From assembly GCA_045641505.1 (NCBI GenBank), contig JAZUHB010000074.1, positions 1 to 13,745 of the forward strand: a stretch of DNA of 13,745 bases, given 5' to 3'. Below are positions 7,901 to 13,745 of this stretch, in pieces. Source of the DNA: JAZQNF01 sp045641505. GTDB taxonomy: Bacteria; Bacillota; Clostridia; Lachnospirales; Bianqueaceae. Both the position numbers and the translations under genes were made by a program. The notes under the pieces were generated by a model. That model saw only the letters and a program-made list of their open reading frames with translations, was not told where the DNA came from and ran no database searches. How positions within the stretch are numbered: the first letter of the stretch is position 1; each line of letters opens with the position of its first letter.

Positions 7901-8631
7901 ATCCTTTTGCCGCGGAGGGCGCGCTGAAGGCCCGGTATTCCGTGTCCGAAATCAAAAAAGACGCTTACAGCGAAGAAGAACGGGAGGAAGAAGCCCGTAC
8001 GGAAACGCTGATTCCTCTCGGGGACCTTGCGGACGAAGATCCCGCGGAGACGCCCGAAAGCAAGGAAGCCGCTGCGGAGCGCAAGGCGATGGGCGCCCGG
8101 AAGGGTACCGTGATGCACGCGTTCCTTGCGGTCGCCGACTGGTCGCGCGTCCGGAGCGAGAGCGAATTCGACGCGGAGCTGGAGCGGCTTCGCGGCATGG
8201 AGCTGTTTTCGGACGATGACGCGGAGCTTCTCAAAAAGTACCGACGCGAGCTTCTCACGTTCGGCTCCTCCGAGCTTTGCGCCAGGATGCTCCGCTCCCC
8301 GAAGGTCTGGAAGGAACAGCCTTTCATTTTGTCCCTGACTGCCGCGGAGATGAAGGAACTCGCGCCCGAATGGTTCCCGCTGGGAGCAGGTGCCGAGTGC
8401 TCGCCCGACGCCCGCCTGATGGTGCAGGGCATCATCGATCTGTTCTTCGAGGAGGACGGGGAACTCGTCCTTGCCGATTACAAGACCGACCGGAATCTCG
8501 ACGGCAACGCGCTCGGCATGTACGGTCTGCAGCTAAAGCTCTACCAGCTCGCGCTGGAGCGGATTCTGCACCGGAACGTCCGTGAAAAGCTTCTCTACGC
8601 GACGCGGACGGGCAAGGAGATTTACATCTGA
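4966..8631 (+). CDS. addA: ATP-dependent helicase/nuclease subunit A (AddA)
   Basis: AddA is the 3'-5' helicase and nuclease subunit of AddAB, the Bacillota counterpart of RecBCD that resects double-strand breaks for RecA loading. At 1221 residues it is full length. Helicase motifs: Walker A AAAGSGKT (23-30), motif Ia VTFTNAAAAHM, motif II FIDEYQDSN with Asp407 and Glu408, motif III GDVKQSIYGF from 439, motif V MTIHKSKGLEFP, motif VI RVLYVAMTRAENHL. The RecB-type nuclease domain is intact: His1051 in GTVMHAFL, Asp1158 in QGIIDLFF, Asp1171 and Lys1173 in LADYKTDR, then QLKLYQLALE from 1189. Asp1171 corresponds to Asp1172 of B. subtilis AddA. A Ser, Gly and acid-rich linker lies at about 947-978. 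No strong ribosome binding site precedes the ATG, which abuts the nrdR stop, so translation is probably coupled. addB is not adjacent. Confidence 0.96.
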   Translation: MSAPTPAQQAIIDYGKGNVLVSAAAGSGKTTVMVARILRIITEEHVPLSRLLVVTFTNAAAAHMREKIYEGLQKKAEEAPDDPFLQEQLLAVSSCNVQTIHSFCLSVVKDYQSLIPELEPGFRICDPTEAVLLKKEALDKALENLYRDAETDPEANQGFLLFSRNFGGKRGDRGIEELILKAHEAAYTTEEPEEWLDRSVSRYDPSLASRYADDVKGVLREKVLEGIFDLEAALSLYPELVPKATKTGFSALDETPLTDKIDFLRGLLADWDSLSPDDIMDTLEGLDWGRFALKVEAGDVYEGLKAARNRAKERLTTKTDFDELRRFLKPDAELAVKNYEMMQGLRNAVLRLEAIYREAKNRRALVDFSDFEHFALRILLTRDEAGRSVPSEAAEAFQQSFDYIFIDEYQDSNRIQELILSAVSRRNEKGAPSNLFMVGDVKQSIYGFRHAAPDLFKEKESSYPDRDEPDSPGRKFLLANNFRSEAPILDSANYFFSCLMNGSGENIDYATQRLVLPEGKQEGPSVVELDLLGQADAETQARHVALKIRALLDQGLTVNNKSRDPEAPPTRPMELGDVVLLLHDSKKFDIYRKALEEAGLRTVCVSKANYFQSEEILEVRRILTVIDNPRQDVPLVSVLHSAVFGFTAEELGRVRLRSLQSGFYEAVGLCASEDRGELGGKCRSFLETLRSWREAALHLGVHDLLWKVFLESKIYFTAAEDPNGGEQRRAYLDRLLDIAIRFENSSLSGLYQFLKYLEQIEKFDEESGEISVSGGEENAVRIMTIHKSKGLEFPCVFLPELEKPFNTNDERQPLLFDRNSGIGTKIFAKKKAQQHDTLERYMMLRAMHRRSLAEEMRVLYVAMTRAENHLFLSGSLSSSKAYYGSPEALYFDASYGGGALPDEILYREKDYLSWLLRALSLQASKNVPHPFLTVESVDSAAEAEEWAALSPAGGTSQPDASGSSESDNADPGASFGWSYPFAAEGALKARYSVSEIKKDAYSEEEREEEARTETLIPLGDLADEDPAETPESKEAAAERKAMGARKGTVMHAFLAVADWSRVRSESEFDAELERLRGMELFSDDDAELLKKYRRELLTFGSSELCARMLRSPKVWKEQPFILSLTAAEMKELAPEWFPLGAGAECSPDARLMVQGIIDLFFEEDGELVLADYKTDRNLDGNALGMYGLQLKLYQLALERILHRNVREKLLYATRTGKEIYI
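7812..7828. repeat. Perfect GC-rich hairpin inside addA
   Basis: TTCCCCC and GGGGGAA form a perfect 7-base inverted repeat around a GCC loop. It lies in the stretch of addA that encodes the low-complexity linker. No T-run follows, so it is not a terminator. It is probably a by-product of relaxed protein constraint, though it could slow polymerase or ribosomes. Confidence 0.5.
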
Positions 8632-8633
8632 TC

Positions 8634-10403
8634 ATGGAATTCACACAGGAACAGCTGGCCGCGATCCGACACGAAAAGGGGCCTGCTCTCGTGACCGCGG
8701 GACCCGGCGCGGGCAAGACCGCGGTGCTTACGGAGCGGGTGAGACGCCTCCTGGAGGACGATCCGAAGGGCAGGGTACTCGTGATCAGTTTCACGGTTTC
8801 GGCCAGTCTGGAGCTCGAAAAACGCCTGTTTGGGAACGGAAATGCGCCAGAAGGCGTGTTCATCGGAACATTTCATTCGTTCTTTCTGCGGATGCTTCGC
8901 GTGACCGGAATCCTTGACGGAGTGAAGCTCGTCCGGCGGGAGGATGCACTCTCGGCCCTCGAAGAGTACTTCGAAAAACTCGGGCCGAACGCGGCGGAAG
9001 AGGCCGAACAATGGCTGGACGATTACGACCGTGCACGTAATAAGGGCAGGACCTTCGAGGGTCCTGCCTTTTCTTGTGAAGGAGGGACAGAAGCTTGCGA
9101 TCCGGAAGCCCGGACCGTCTACGAACGGTACAAAGCAGAAAACGGATTAATCGATTATGAGGACATGCAGACGCTCCTTCTTCGTCATCTGCGGGAGAAG
9201 CCGGCTCTGGCTGACTATTGCGCGGGACTTTATGAATATGTTCTCGTCGACGAGTTCCAGGATGTAAACCCGGTCCAGTTCGAGCTGCTCCGGTATTTTC
9301 TTGGCCCTTCGCGGAATCTCTTCGCGGTCGGCGACGAGGATCAGGCGATCTACGCCTTCCGCGGCTCGGACCCAACCCTCACGGTTCGCTTCGAGGAGTT
9401 CTTTCCCGGAAGCGCACATTACACGCTCTACCGGAATTTCCGTTCGGGCAGCGAGATCGTGGACGCTTCGTCCGCCTTCATCGCGCATAACCTTGCCCGC
9501 TATCCCAAGGAGCTCATTTCGGACCGGGGGCCGGGCTCGAAGATTCGCTTTGTTTTGTGCCGCAGGCCCGCCGGAGAACAGGAGCGGCTGCGGGATACGC
9601 TCCTCGAATGGCACGCGAAGGGCTGTCCCTACGAGGAGATTGCGGTCCTGTACCGGACTCATTCGCAGAACCGGGCGGTCGCGGCGGCCCTCGCCCAGGC
9701 CGGGATCCCGTTCCGAAGTCCCGAAAAGGAGGGTGTGCCCGCGGATCACAAGGTTGTGAAGCTGCTCGAATCTTTTATCCTCACAGCAAACGGAATCGCG
9801 GATCCGGACGCCTTCGAAACCGTCTGCCGGTATTTCGCTGTGCCGGATCATCTGATTCGTGAGGCGCTTCGTAACCCAGACGGAGCGGTGTACGCTCTCG
9901 CGAATCTCCCGGCACTTACCCTCGCGGAACGCGAAAAGACGGAGGAGACGGTGGGTCTGCTCCAGCAAATCGCCGGAAAGCCGCTTCCGGAGGCCCTTCG
10001 GCATCTCTGGCATTTCGGCGGCGTGGCGGACTACGCGGAACGCTTCCGGCAGGAACGTCACCTCGATACGGATAGTCAGAACCGCCTTTTCACCCACGTA
10101 TTCCGCATCGCGGAGGAGGCCGCGGACGCGGATGAATGGTCCGGGCTTCTCCGCCGTCCCTTCGGAGGAGGCGTCACGCTCTCCACGGTTCACGCGGCAA
10201 AGGGGCTCGAATACAGGAAGGTATGGGTGGAGGGCGTCTGCAAGGGCATCTTTCCGCACCCGCGCTCGGTTTCGGAGGACGGTCTCGAGGAGGAACGCCG
10301 CATCCTGTACGTCGCGATGACGCGGGCACGCGACGAACTTTGCGTCTCCGGCTACGCCCTCGGCCGCGTGAACCGCTCGGCCTTCTGGGAGGAGCTCTGT
10401 TAA
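8634..10403 (+). CDS. Compact UvrD/PcrA-like superfamily 1A helicase
   Basis: This is a 3'-5' DNA helicase of the UvrD/Rep/PcrA group. The 589 residues carry the full motif series: Q-motif FTQEQLAAIRH, Walker A AGPGAGKT (Lys28), motif II LVDEFQDVNPVQ (Asp206, Glu207), motif III VGDEDQAIYAFRG, motif IV YRNFRS, motif V TVHAAKGLEYRKVW (from 518), and motif VI RRILYVAMTRARDEL ending shortly before the C terminus. Motif Ia is unusual (SFTVSASLELEKRL instead of the common FTNKAA form). It is 130-150 residues shorter than PcrA or UvrD and lacks their C-terminal extension. No nuclease domain is present, so it is not AddB. The ATG lies 2 bases after the addA stop; the nearest AAGGAG (8614-8619) is 14 bases away, so coupling to addA is likely. 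A terminator-like hairpin lies inside the gene at 9042-9075. Confidence 0.9.
   Translation: MEFTQEQLAAIRHEKGPALVTAGPGAGKTAVLTERVRRLLEDDPKGRVLVISFTVSASLELEKRLFGNGNAPEGVFIGTFHSFFLRMLRVTGILDGVKLVRREDALSALEEYFEKLGPNAAEEAEQWLDDYDRARNKGRTFEGPAFSCEGGTEACDPEARTVYERYKAENGLIDYEDMQTLLLRHLREKPALADYCAGLYEYVLVDEFQDVNPVQFELLRYFLGPSRNLFAVGDEDQAIYAFRGSDPTLTVRFEEFFPGSAHYTLYRNFRSGSEIVDASSAFIAHNLARYPKELISDRGPGSKIRFVLCRRPAGEQERLRDTLLEWHAKGCPYEEIAVLYRTHSQNRAVAAALAQAGIPFRSPEKEGVPADHKVVKLLESFILTANGIADPDAFETVCRYFAVPDHLIREALRNPDGAVYALANLPALTLAEREKTEETVGLLQQIAGKPLPEALRHLWHFGGVADYAERFRQERHLDTDSQNRLFTHVFRIAEEAADADEWSGLLRRPFGGGVTLSTVHAAKGLEYRKVWVEGVCKGIFPHPRSVSEDGLEEERRILYVAMTRARDELCVSGYALGRVNRSAFWEELC
9042..9075 (+). terminator. 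Terminator-like hairpin inside the helicase gene (function uncertain)
   Basis: GGCAGGACC (9045-9053) and GGTCCTGCC (9060-9068) form a perfect 9-base-pair stem with a 6-base loop. It is followed directly by TTTTCTT (9069-9075), and A-U and G-U pairs can lengthen the stem outward. This is the exact form of an intrinsic terminator but lies in frame within coding sequence (residues about 137-147). In active translation the ribosome would be expected to prevent its folding. An AAGGAGGG lies just downstream at 9079-9086. Confidence 0.45.
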
Positions 10404-10436
10404 GGCTTCTTCGAAGCCGTCCGGCTCAGCGTTTTT
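10404..10436 (+). terminator. Weak possible terminator after the helicase gene
   Basis: GGCTTC-TTC-GAAGCC (10404-10418) forms a 6-base-pair stem immediately after the stop codon. A second small stem, AGCC-GTCC-GGCT (10415-10426), competes with it. A run of five T (10432-10436) follows. The T-run is some distance from either stem, so termination here would be inefficient or would need help. The position, at the end of a long gene run and before a new promoter, is what makes it plausible. Confidence 0.3.
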
Positions 10437-10438
10437 CC

Positions 10439-10467
10439 TTTACTTATGCGGCAAAGAGTGATAAAAT
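10439..10467 (+). promoter_or_regulatory. Promoter of the lrp-aminotransferase operon
   Basis: TTTACT (10439-10444) and TAAAAT (10462-10467) are separated by 17 bases, and TGA precedes the -10 box (extended -10). Transcription would start near 10474, giving a leader of about 27 bases before the ATG at 10501. The region is visibly AT-rich in an otherwise GC-rich window. Confidence 0.65.
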
Positions 10468-10473
10468 AACTCT
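10455..10473. promoter_or_regulatory. Candidate Lrp-type operator over the -10 box
   Basis: The 19-base segment has dyad symmetry of the form AGAGTnATnnnATnACTCT, with seven of nine half-site positions matching and an AT-rich centre. Lrp/AsnC proteins commonly bind such AT-centred inverted repeats and commonly repress their own genes. Here the dyad covers the -10 box of the promoter for an Lrp-family gene, so self-repression is a reasonable inference, untested. Confidence 0.45.
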
Positions 10474-10500
10474 AATCTTTATATACAGAGGTAATAACTC

Positions 10501-10983
10501 ATGAATACCGAAATCCTGGACGTACTGGAAAAGAACAGCCGCCTCACGAACGCGGACCTTGCGGTCCTTCTCGGCGAGCCCGAAAGCGAGATCGCGGCCG
10601 AGATCAGCCAGATGGAAAAAGAGAAGATCATCTGCGGCTATCACACGCTGATCAACTGGGACAAAACGAACACCGACCGCGTCACCGCGCTGATCGAGGT
10701 CAAGGTGACTCCTCAGCGCGACCAGGGCTTCGACGCCATCGCGGAGCGCATCTACAACTTCCGCGAGGTCTCCAGCGTCTACCTGATGAGCGGCGCCTTC
10801 GATCTGACCGTCATCGTCGAGGGCAAGACCATGAAAGAGGTCGCGCTTTTCGTCGGTCAGCGTCTGGCCGTGCTCGACACGGTCCTCAGCACCGCGACCC
10901 ATTTCATCATGAAAAAGTACAAGGATCACGGCTTTATCATGGAACAGGAAAAGAATGACGAAAGGATGATCGTGTCGCCGTGA
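10501..10983 (+). CDS. Lrp/AsnC-family transcriptional regulator
   Basis: This is a 160-residue feast/famine regulator. Residues 1 to about 50 form a winged helix-turn-helix (ILDVLEKNSRLTNADLAVLL, then the second helix around EIAAEISQMEKEKIICGY). Residues from about 63 to 145 form the RAM (ligand-sensing, dimerising) domain, with VSSVYLMSGAFDLTVIVEG carrying the usual glycine and aspartate of the effector-binding turn. Such proteins sense amino acids and control amino acid metabolism genes. AGAGG (10487-10491) sits 9 bases before the ATG. Its stop codon overlaps the GTG start of the aminotransferase by 4 bases, so the two are translationally coupled. Regulator plus class I aminotransferase pairs are frequent in Bacillota, and the aminotransferase operon is the obvious target. 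A dyad over its own promoter suggests autoregulation. The effector cannot be named. Confidence 0.94.
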   Translation: MNTEILDVLEKNSRLTNADLAVLLGEPESEIAAEISQMEKEKIICGYHTLINWDKTNTDRVTALIEVKVTPQRDQGFDAIAERIYNFREVSSVYLMSGAFDLTVIVEGKTMKEVALFVGQRLAVLDTVLSTATHFIMKKYKDHGFIMEQEKNDERMIVSP

Positions 10984-12140
10984 GGGATTTCATCAATTCT
11001 ACGATCCGGTCGATCAAGCCCTCCGGGATCCGCAAGTTCTTCGACATCGCCGCCGAGATGGACGACGTGATCTCTCTGGGCGTCGGCGAACCGGACTTCG
11101 AAACGCCCTGGAACGTCCGCGAAACGGCCATCTATACCCTCGAGCAGGGGCGGACGAAGTATACGGCGAACGCCGGCCTCAAGGAGCTGCGCATCGCGAT
11201 CGCGGAGTACACCGCCCGAAAATACGGCCTTTCCTACGATCCGCTGAAGCAGGTACTGGTTACGGTCGGCGGCAGCGAGGCCATCGACCTGGCCTTCCGC
11301 TGCATCCTGGAGCCGGGCGACGAGGTGCTTCTGCCCACGCCTTCTTACGTGGCCTACGCGCCCTGCGCGCAGATGGCCGGCGCTGTCGTGCGCGACATCC
11401 CGCTGCAGGCAAAGAACGATTTCAAGCTGACCGTCGCGGACCTGGAAAAGGTCTGGACACCCGCCGCCAAGATCCTCGTGCTGCCGTTCCCGAACAATCC
11501 GACCGGCGCCGTCATGACGGAGGAGGACCTTGCTCCCATCCGCGATTTCGTAATCGATAAAGACCTGTTCGTCGTCTCCGACGAGATCTACGCCGAGCTC
11601 AACTACGGCGCGGTTCCTCACGTTTCGCCCGCGCGTCTGGCCGGGATGCAGGAACGTACCGTCGTCATCAACGGCTTTTCCAAGGCTTTCTCGATGACCG
11701 GCTGGCGTCTCGGCTACGCGATGGGACCCAAGGAGATCATCGCCCAGATGACCAAGCTCCATCAGTTCGCGATCATGTGCGCACCCACCACCAGCCAGCT
11801 GGCCGCCGTGGAAGCGCTGAAAAACTGCGACGATGACGTAGAGGCCATGCGGAAGGAATACCACCGCCGTCTCCGCTATATTCTCGACCGTTTCGCGAAG
11901 ATGGGGATCGACTGTCCGAAGCCCGAAGGCGCTTTCTACGTCTTCCCGTACATCGGCAAATTCGGTCTGAGCTCCGACGAGTTCTGCGAGCGGCTCCTGT
12001 ACGGCGAGCACGTCGCGGTCGTGCCCGGCAACGCGTTCGGCGAGGCCGGCGAGGGCCACGTCCGCATCAGCTACGCCTACAGTCTCGAAAAGCTGAAGCT
12101 CGCGCTGGACCGGATCGAGCACTTCATTTCCACGCTATGA
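10980..12140 (+). CDS. PLP-dependent class I aminotransferase
   Basis: This 386-residue fold-type I aminotransferase belongs to the aspartate/aromatic aminotransferase group. Pyridoxal phosphate binding is shown by Lys235 in NGFSKAFSMTGWRLGY (internal aldimine), the PNNPTG turn (171-176), Asp201 and Tyr204 in SDEIYAELNYG, and Arg243. The late arginine in GHVRISYA binds the substrate carboxylate. It starts with GTG, overlapping the lrp stop as GTGA; the nearest AAGGA is about 13 bases upstream, so initiation probably depends on coupling. Substrate is not decidable from motifs. Aromatic amino acids are attractive because chorismate and prephenate enzymes are encoded upstream, but alanine, aspartate or branched-chain substrates are equally common in this group. 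The following gene, trmL, overlaps by 4 bases (ATGA). Confidence 0.94.
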   Translation: MRDFINSTIRSIKPSGIRKFFDIAAEMDDVISLGVGEPDFETPWNVRETAIYTLEQGRTKYTANAGLKELRIAIAEYTARKYGLSYDPLKQVLVTVGGSEAIDLAFRCILEPGDEVLLPTPSYVAYAPCAQMAGAVVRDIPLQAKNDFKLTVADLEKVWTPAAKILVLPFPNNPTGAVMTEEDLAPIRDFVIDKDLFVVSDEIYAELNYGAVPHVSPARLAGMQERTVVINGFSKAFSMTGWRLGYAMGPKEIIAQMTKLHQFAIMCAPTTSQLAAVEALKNCDDDVEAMRKEYHRRLRYILDRFAKMGIDCPKPEGAFYVFPYIGKFGLSSDEFCERLLYGEHVAVVPGNAFGEAGEGHVRISYAYSLEKLKLALDRIEHFISTL

Positions 12141-12628
12141 ACATCGTGCTGCTCGAGCCGGAGATCCCGCAGAACACCGGCAACATCGCCCGCACCTGCG
12201 CCTGCACCGGCAGCTCCCTGCATCTCATCGAGCCTCTCGGCTTCTCGCTGAACGAAAAGTACGTAAAGCGGAGCGGGATGGATTACTGGGATCAGGTAGA
12301 CCTGCACCGGTACGACTGCTATGCGGATTTCCTCGAACGAAATCCTGACGCCCGCATCTGGTACGCCACGACGAAGGGCAAGATCCTCTATACCGAGGCG
12401 GATTTCCGTCCCGACGATTTTCTGATGTTCGGCAAGGAATCCGCCGGCATCCCGGAGGAAATCCTCGCGAAGCACCGCGACCGCTGCATCCGCATCCCGA
12501 TGGGGAGCGGCTTCCGCTCGCTGAATCTCGCCAATTCGGCCGCCATCGTGCTCTACGAGGCCCTCAGGCACTTCGGCTTCGAGGGGCTCGAGCTCGAGGG
12601 CGAGCTGCACCGTCTGCATTACGAATAA
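12137..12628 (+). CDS. trmL: tRNA (cytidine(34)/uridine(34)-2'-O)-methyltransferase TrmL (YibK/CspR family)
   Basis: TrmL uses S-adenosylmethionine to methylate the 2'-OH of the wobble nucleotide in leucine tRNAs. The 163-residue protein is a minimal SPOUT methylase, similar in size to E. coli TrmL. It starts MNIVLLEPEIPQNTGNIART, the standard N-terminal motif, followed by LHLIEPLGF. The trefoil-knot cofactor site appears as LMFGKESAGIPEEIL and then IRIPMGSGFRSLNLANSAAI, with the conserved arginine, serine and asparagine of SLNLANS. Its ATG overlaps the aminotransferase stop, so it is part of the lrp operon by position although its function is unrelated. mutS2 follows after 21 bases. Confidence 0.95.
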   Translation: MNIVLLEPEIPQNTGNIARTCACTGSSLHLIEPLGFSLNEKYVKRSGMDYWDQVDLHRYDCYADFLERNPDARIWYATTKGKILYTEADFRPDDFLMFGKESAGIPEEILAKHRDRCIRIPMGSGFRSLNLANSAAIVLYEALRHFGFEGLELEGELHRLHYE

Positions 12629-12635
12629 ACACAAG

Positions 12636-12643
12636 AAAGGAGG
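12636..12643 (+). promoter_or_regulatory. Ribosome binding site for mutS2 that fixes a GTG start
   Basis: AAAGGAGG lies 6 bases before the GTG at 12650. There is no ATG between this site and the conserved part of MutS2, so the GTG is the start. Confidence 0.85.
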
Positions 12644-12649
12644 CGTCCC

Positions 12650-13745
12650 GTGACGAAAGAAAACTTCGAATGGAATCAGTATCCCGTTGAACCGGCCGTA
12701 CCCGAGGAGATCCGCGAAAAGAATCTCCGCCGGCTCGAATATGACAAAATCTGCGCCATGCTGAAGGACCGGGCCGTTTCCGAACCCGGAAAAGAGAAGG
12801 CGGGAAATCTCCGCCCGCTCGGCACGCTCTACGAGGCAAAGCTTGCGCTCGAGGAGACGGCCGAAGCGCTGAAATACCTGAATATCAAGTCGGCTCCGCC
12901 GCTTTCCGGCCTCTGCGATATCCGCGGAGCCGTAGAGCGCGCCGCCGTTTCCGCCGTCCTCATCCCCAAGGAACTGCTGCAGGTCGCCCGCGTGATCTCG
13001 GCCATCCGCCAGATGAAGGATTACGGCAAATGGGAGCGCACGGAGGAGGGCGAGTACGCGGAGGAGTTCCCCCGTCTTTCCCCGTATTTCACTGCGCTGA
13101 ATCCGCCGGATTCCGTCGAGCATGAGATCCGTCGCTGCATCCTCGGCGAGGACGAGATCTCGGACAACGCGTCGGTTAAGCTCGGCGCGATCCGCCGCGA
13201 AATCCTCCAGAAACAGGAGAAGATCCGGACGGAGCTGCAGAAGATGATCCACTCGCAGTCCGGCTCCCAGATGCTGCAGGACCCCGTCGTCACCGTCAAG
13301 AACGGCCGCTTCTGCCTTCCGGTCAAATCCGAATACCGCGGCAGCTTCTCCGGCATGATCCACGACCAGTCCGGCTCCGGCTCGACTCTGTTCATCGAGC
13401 CGATGGCCGTGGTCGATCTGAACAACAAGATTACCGAGCTCTACGCCGCGGAGGAGGCTGAGATCGAGCGGATTCTGATCGAGCTCTCCGGCCGCGTCGC
13501 GCACTGTGCCACCGAGCTTACGGCGGATTATTCGATCCTCGTTACCCTCGATTTCATCTTTGCGAAGGCCAAGCTCGCAAGCGTCATGAACGCCTCCTGC
13601 CCCGAGCTCAGCGAGCAGGGGCCGATCCGCCTTCCGAAGGCGCGGCACCCCCTGATTCCCGAGAAGCAGGTCGTCCCGATCACCGTCTATCTCGGCGAGG
13701 GCTTCACGACCCTCGTGATCACCGGCCCCAATACCGGCGGTAAGA
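12650..13745 (+). CDS. mutS2: MutS2 family ATPase/endonuclease, N-terminal part (cut by window edge)
   Basis: MutS2 is a MutS paralogue without the mismatch-recognition domain. It has been linked to suppression of homologous recombination and, in Bacillus subtilis, to rescue of collided ribosomes. The visible 365 codons cover the core and clamp region (LRRLEYDKICAMLKDRA near 27-43, then FCLPVKSEYRGSFSGMIHDQ and SGSGSTLFIEP) and end exactly at the Walker A motif GPNTGGK (359-365). The rest of the ATPase, the KOW-like and Smr nuclease parts are beyond the edge. About 20 residues precede the point where MutS2 proteins usually begin; no later start codon is available, so this short polar extension appears real. 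It follows trmL by 21 bases with its own strong ribosome binding site and probably shares the lrp transcript. Confidence 0.95.
   Translation, partial: MTKENFEWNQYPVEPAVPEEIREKNLRRLEYDKICAMLKDRAVSEPGKEKAGNLRPLGTLYEAKLALEETAEALKYLNIKSAPPLSGLCDIRGAVERAAVSAVLIPKELLQVARVISAIRQMKDYGKWERTEEGEYAEEFPRLSPYFTALNPPDSVEHEIRRCILGEDEISDNASVKLGAIRREILQKQEKIRTELQKMIHSQSGSQMLQDPVVTVKNGRFCLPVKSEYRGSFSGMIHDQSGSGSTLFIEPMAVVDLNNKITELYAAEEAEIERILIELSGRVAHCATELTADYSILVTLDFIFAKAKLASVMNASCPELSEQGPIRLPKARHPLIPEKQVVPITVYLGEGFTTLVITGPNTGGK

Noticed and set aside
9079..9146. A new gene start after the internal hairpin in the helicase gene
   Set aside because: The well-spaced TTG after AAGGAGG opens only about 21 codons before a stop, and helicase homology continues in the original frame.
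12077..13648. A 523-codon open frame on the minus strand opposite trmL and mutS2
   Set aside because: Its composition is a mirror of the plus-strand codons (rich in Leu, Asp, Gly, Val) with no family signature, while trmL and mutS2 are unambiguous.
1..13745. Mobile elements, CRISPR, tRNA, rRNA or riboswitches
   Set aside because: No transposase, integrase, regularly spaced repeats or structured RNA genes were seen; intergenic regions are at most 153 bases and are occupied by promoters and ribosome binding sites.

Overview
This window is a 13.7 kb piece of ordinary chromosome, almost fully coding, with no sign of prophage, insertion sequence, CRISPR array, tRNA or rRNA. GC content is high (about 60% by eye) with GC-rich third codon positions. 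Ribosome binding sites are strong AGGAGG type. The gene set (AddA-type recombination nuclease, MutS2, NrdR, a TrmL/CspR-like methylase, an Lrp/aminotransferase pair) points to a high-GC member of the Bacillota, most likely the class Clostridia. This assignment is inference from gene content; there is no rRNA to confirm it.

Layout. (1) Bases 1-1178, minus strand: a nucleoside salvage operon, deoD (purine nucleoside phosphorylase) followed by deoB (phosphopentomutase, cut by the window edge). (2) Bases 1179-1331: a divergent control region with two back-to-back, near-consensus promoters, one for deoD and one for aroA. (3) Bases 1332-10403, plus strand: six tightly packed genes, aroA, a fused chorismate synthase-chorismate mutase, rnhA, nrdR, addA and a compact UvrD/PcrA-like helicase. 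Spacings run from a 14-base overlap to 18 bases, so this looks like one transcription unit joining late shikimate synthesis to DNA-metabolism genes. (4) Bases 10404-10500: an intergenic region with a weak possible terminator and a good promoter whose -10 box sits inside a dyad that could be an Lrp operator. (5) Bases 10501-13745, plus strand: an Lrp/AsnC regulator, a class I aminotransferase (GTG start), trmL and mutS2 (GTG start, cut by the window edge). The first two junctions here are 4-base overlaps.

How the genes fit together. AroA makes EPSP. The next protein would convert EPSP to chorismate and then, through its C-terminal domain, to prephenate, committing flux to phenylalanine and tyrosine. 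The downstream aminotransferase could carry out a final transamination, but its substrate cannot be read from sequence. RNase HI, NrdR, AddA, the helicase and MutS2 all concern nucleic acid metabolism or repair.

The most noteworthy points are the AroC-AroQ fusion with its divergent synthase active-site segments, an alanine in AroA at the position equivalent to E. coli Gly96 (a glyphosate-sensitivity position), addA standing without addB, a terminator-like hairpin inside the helicase gene, and the candidate Lrp autoregulatory operator. I did not find a clearly new multi-gene system.
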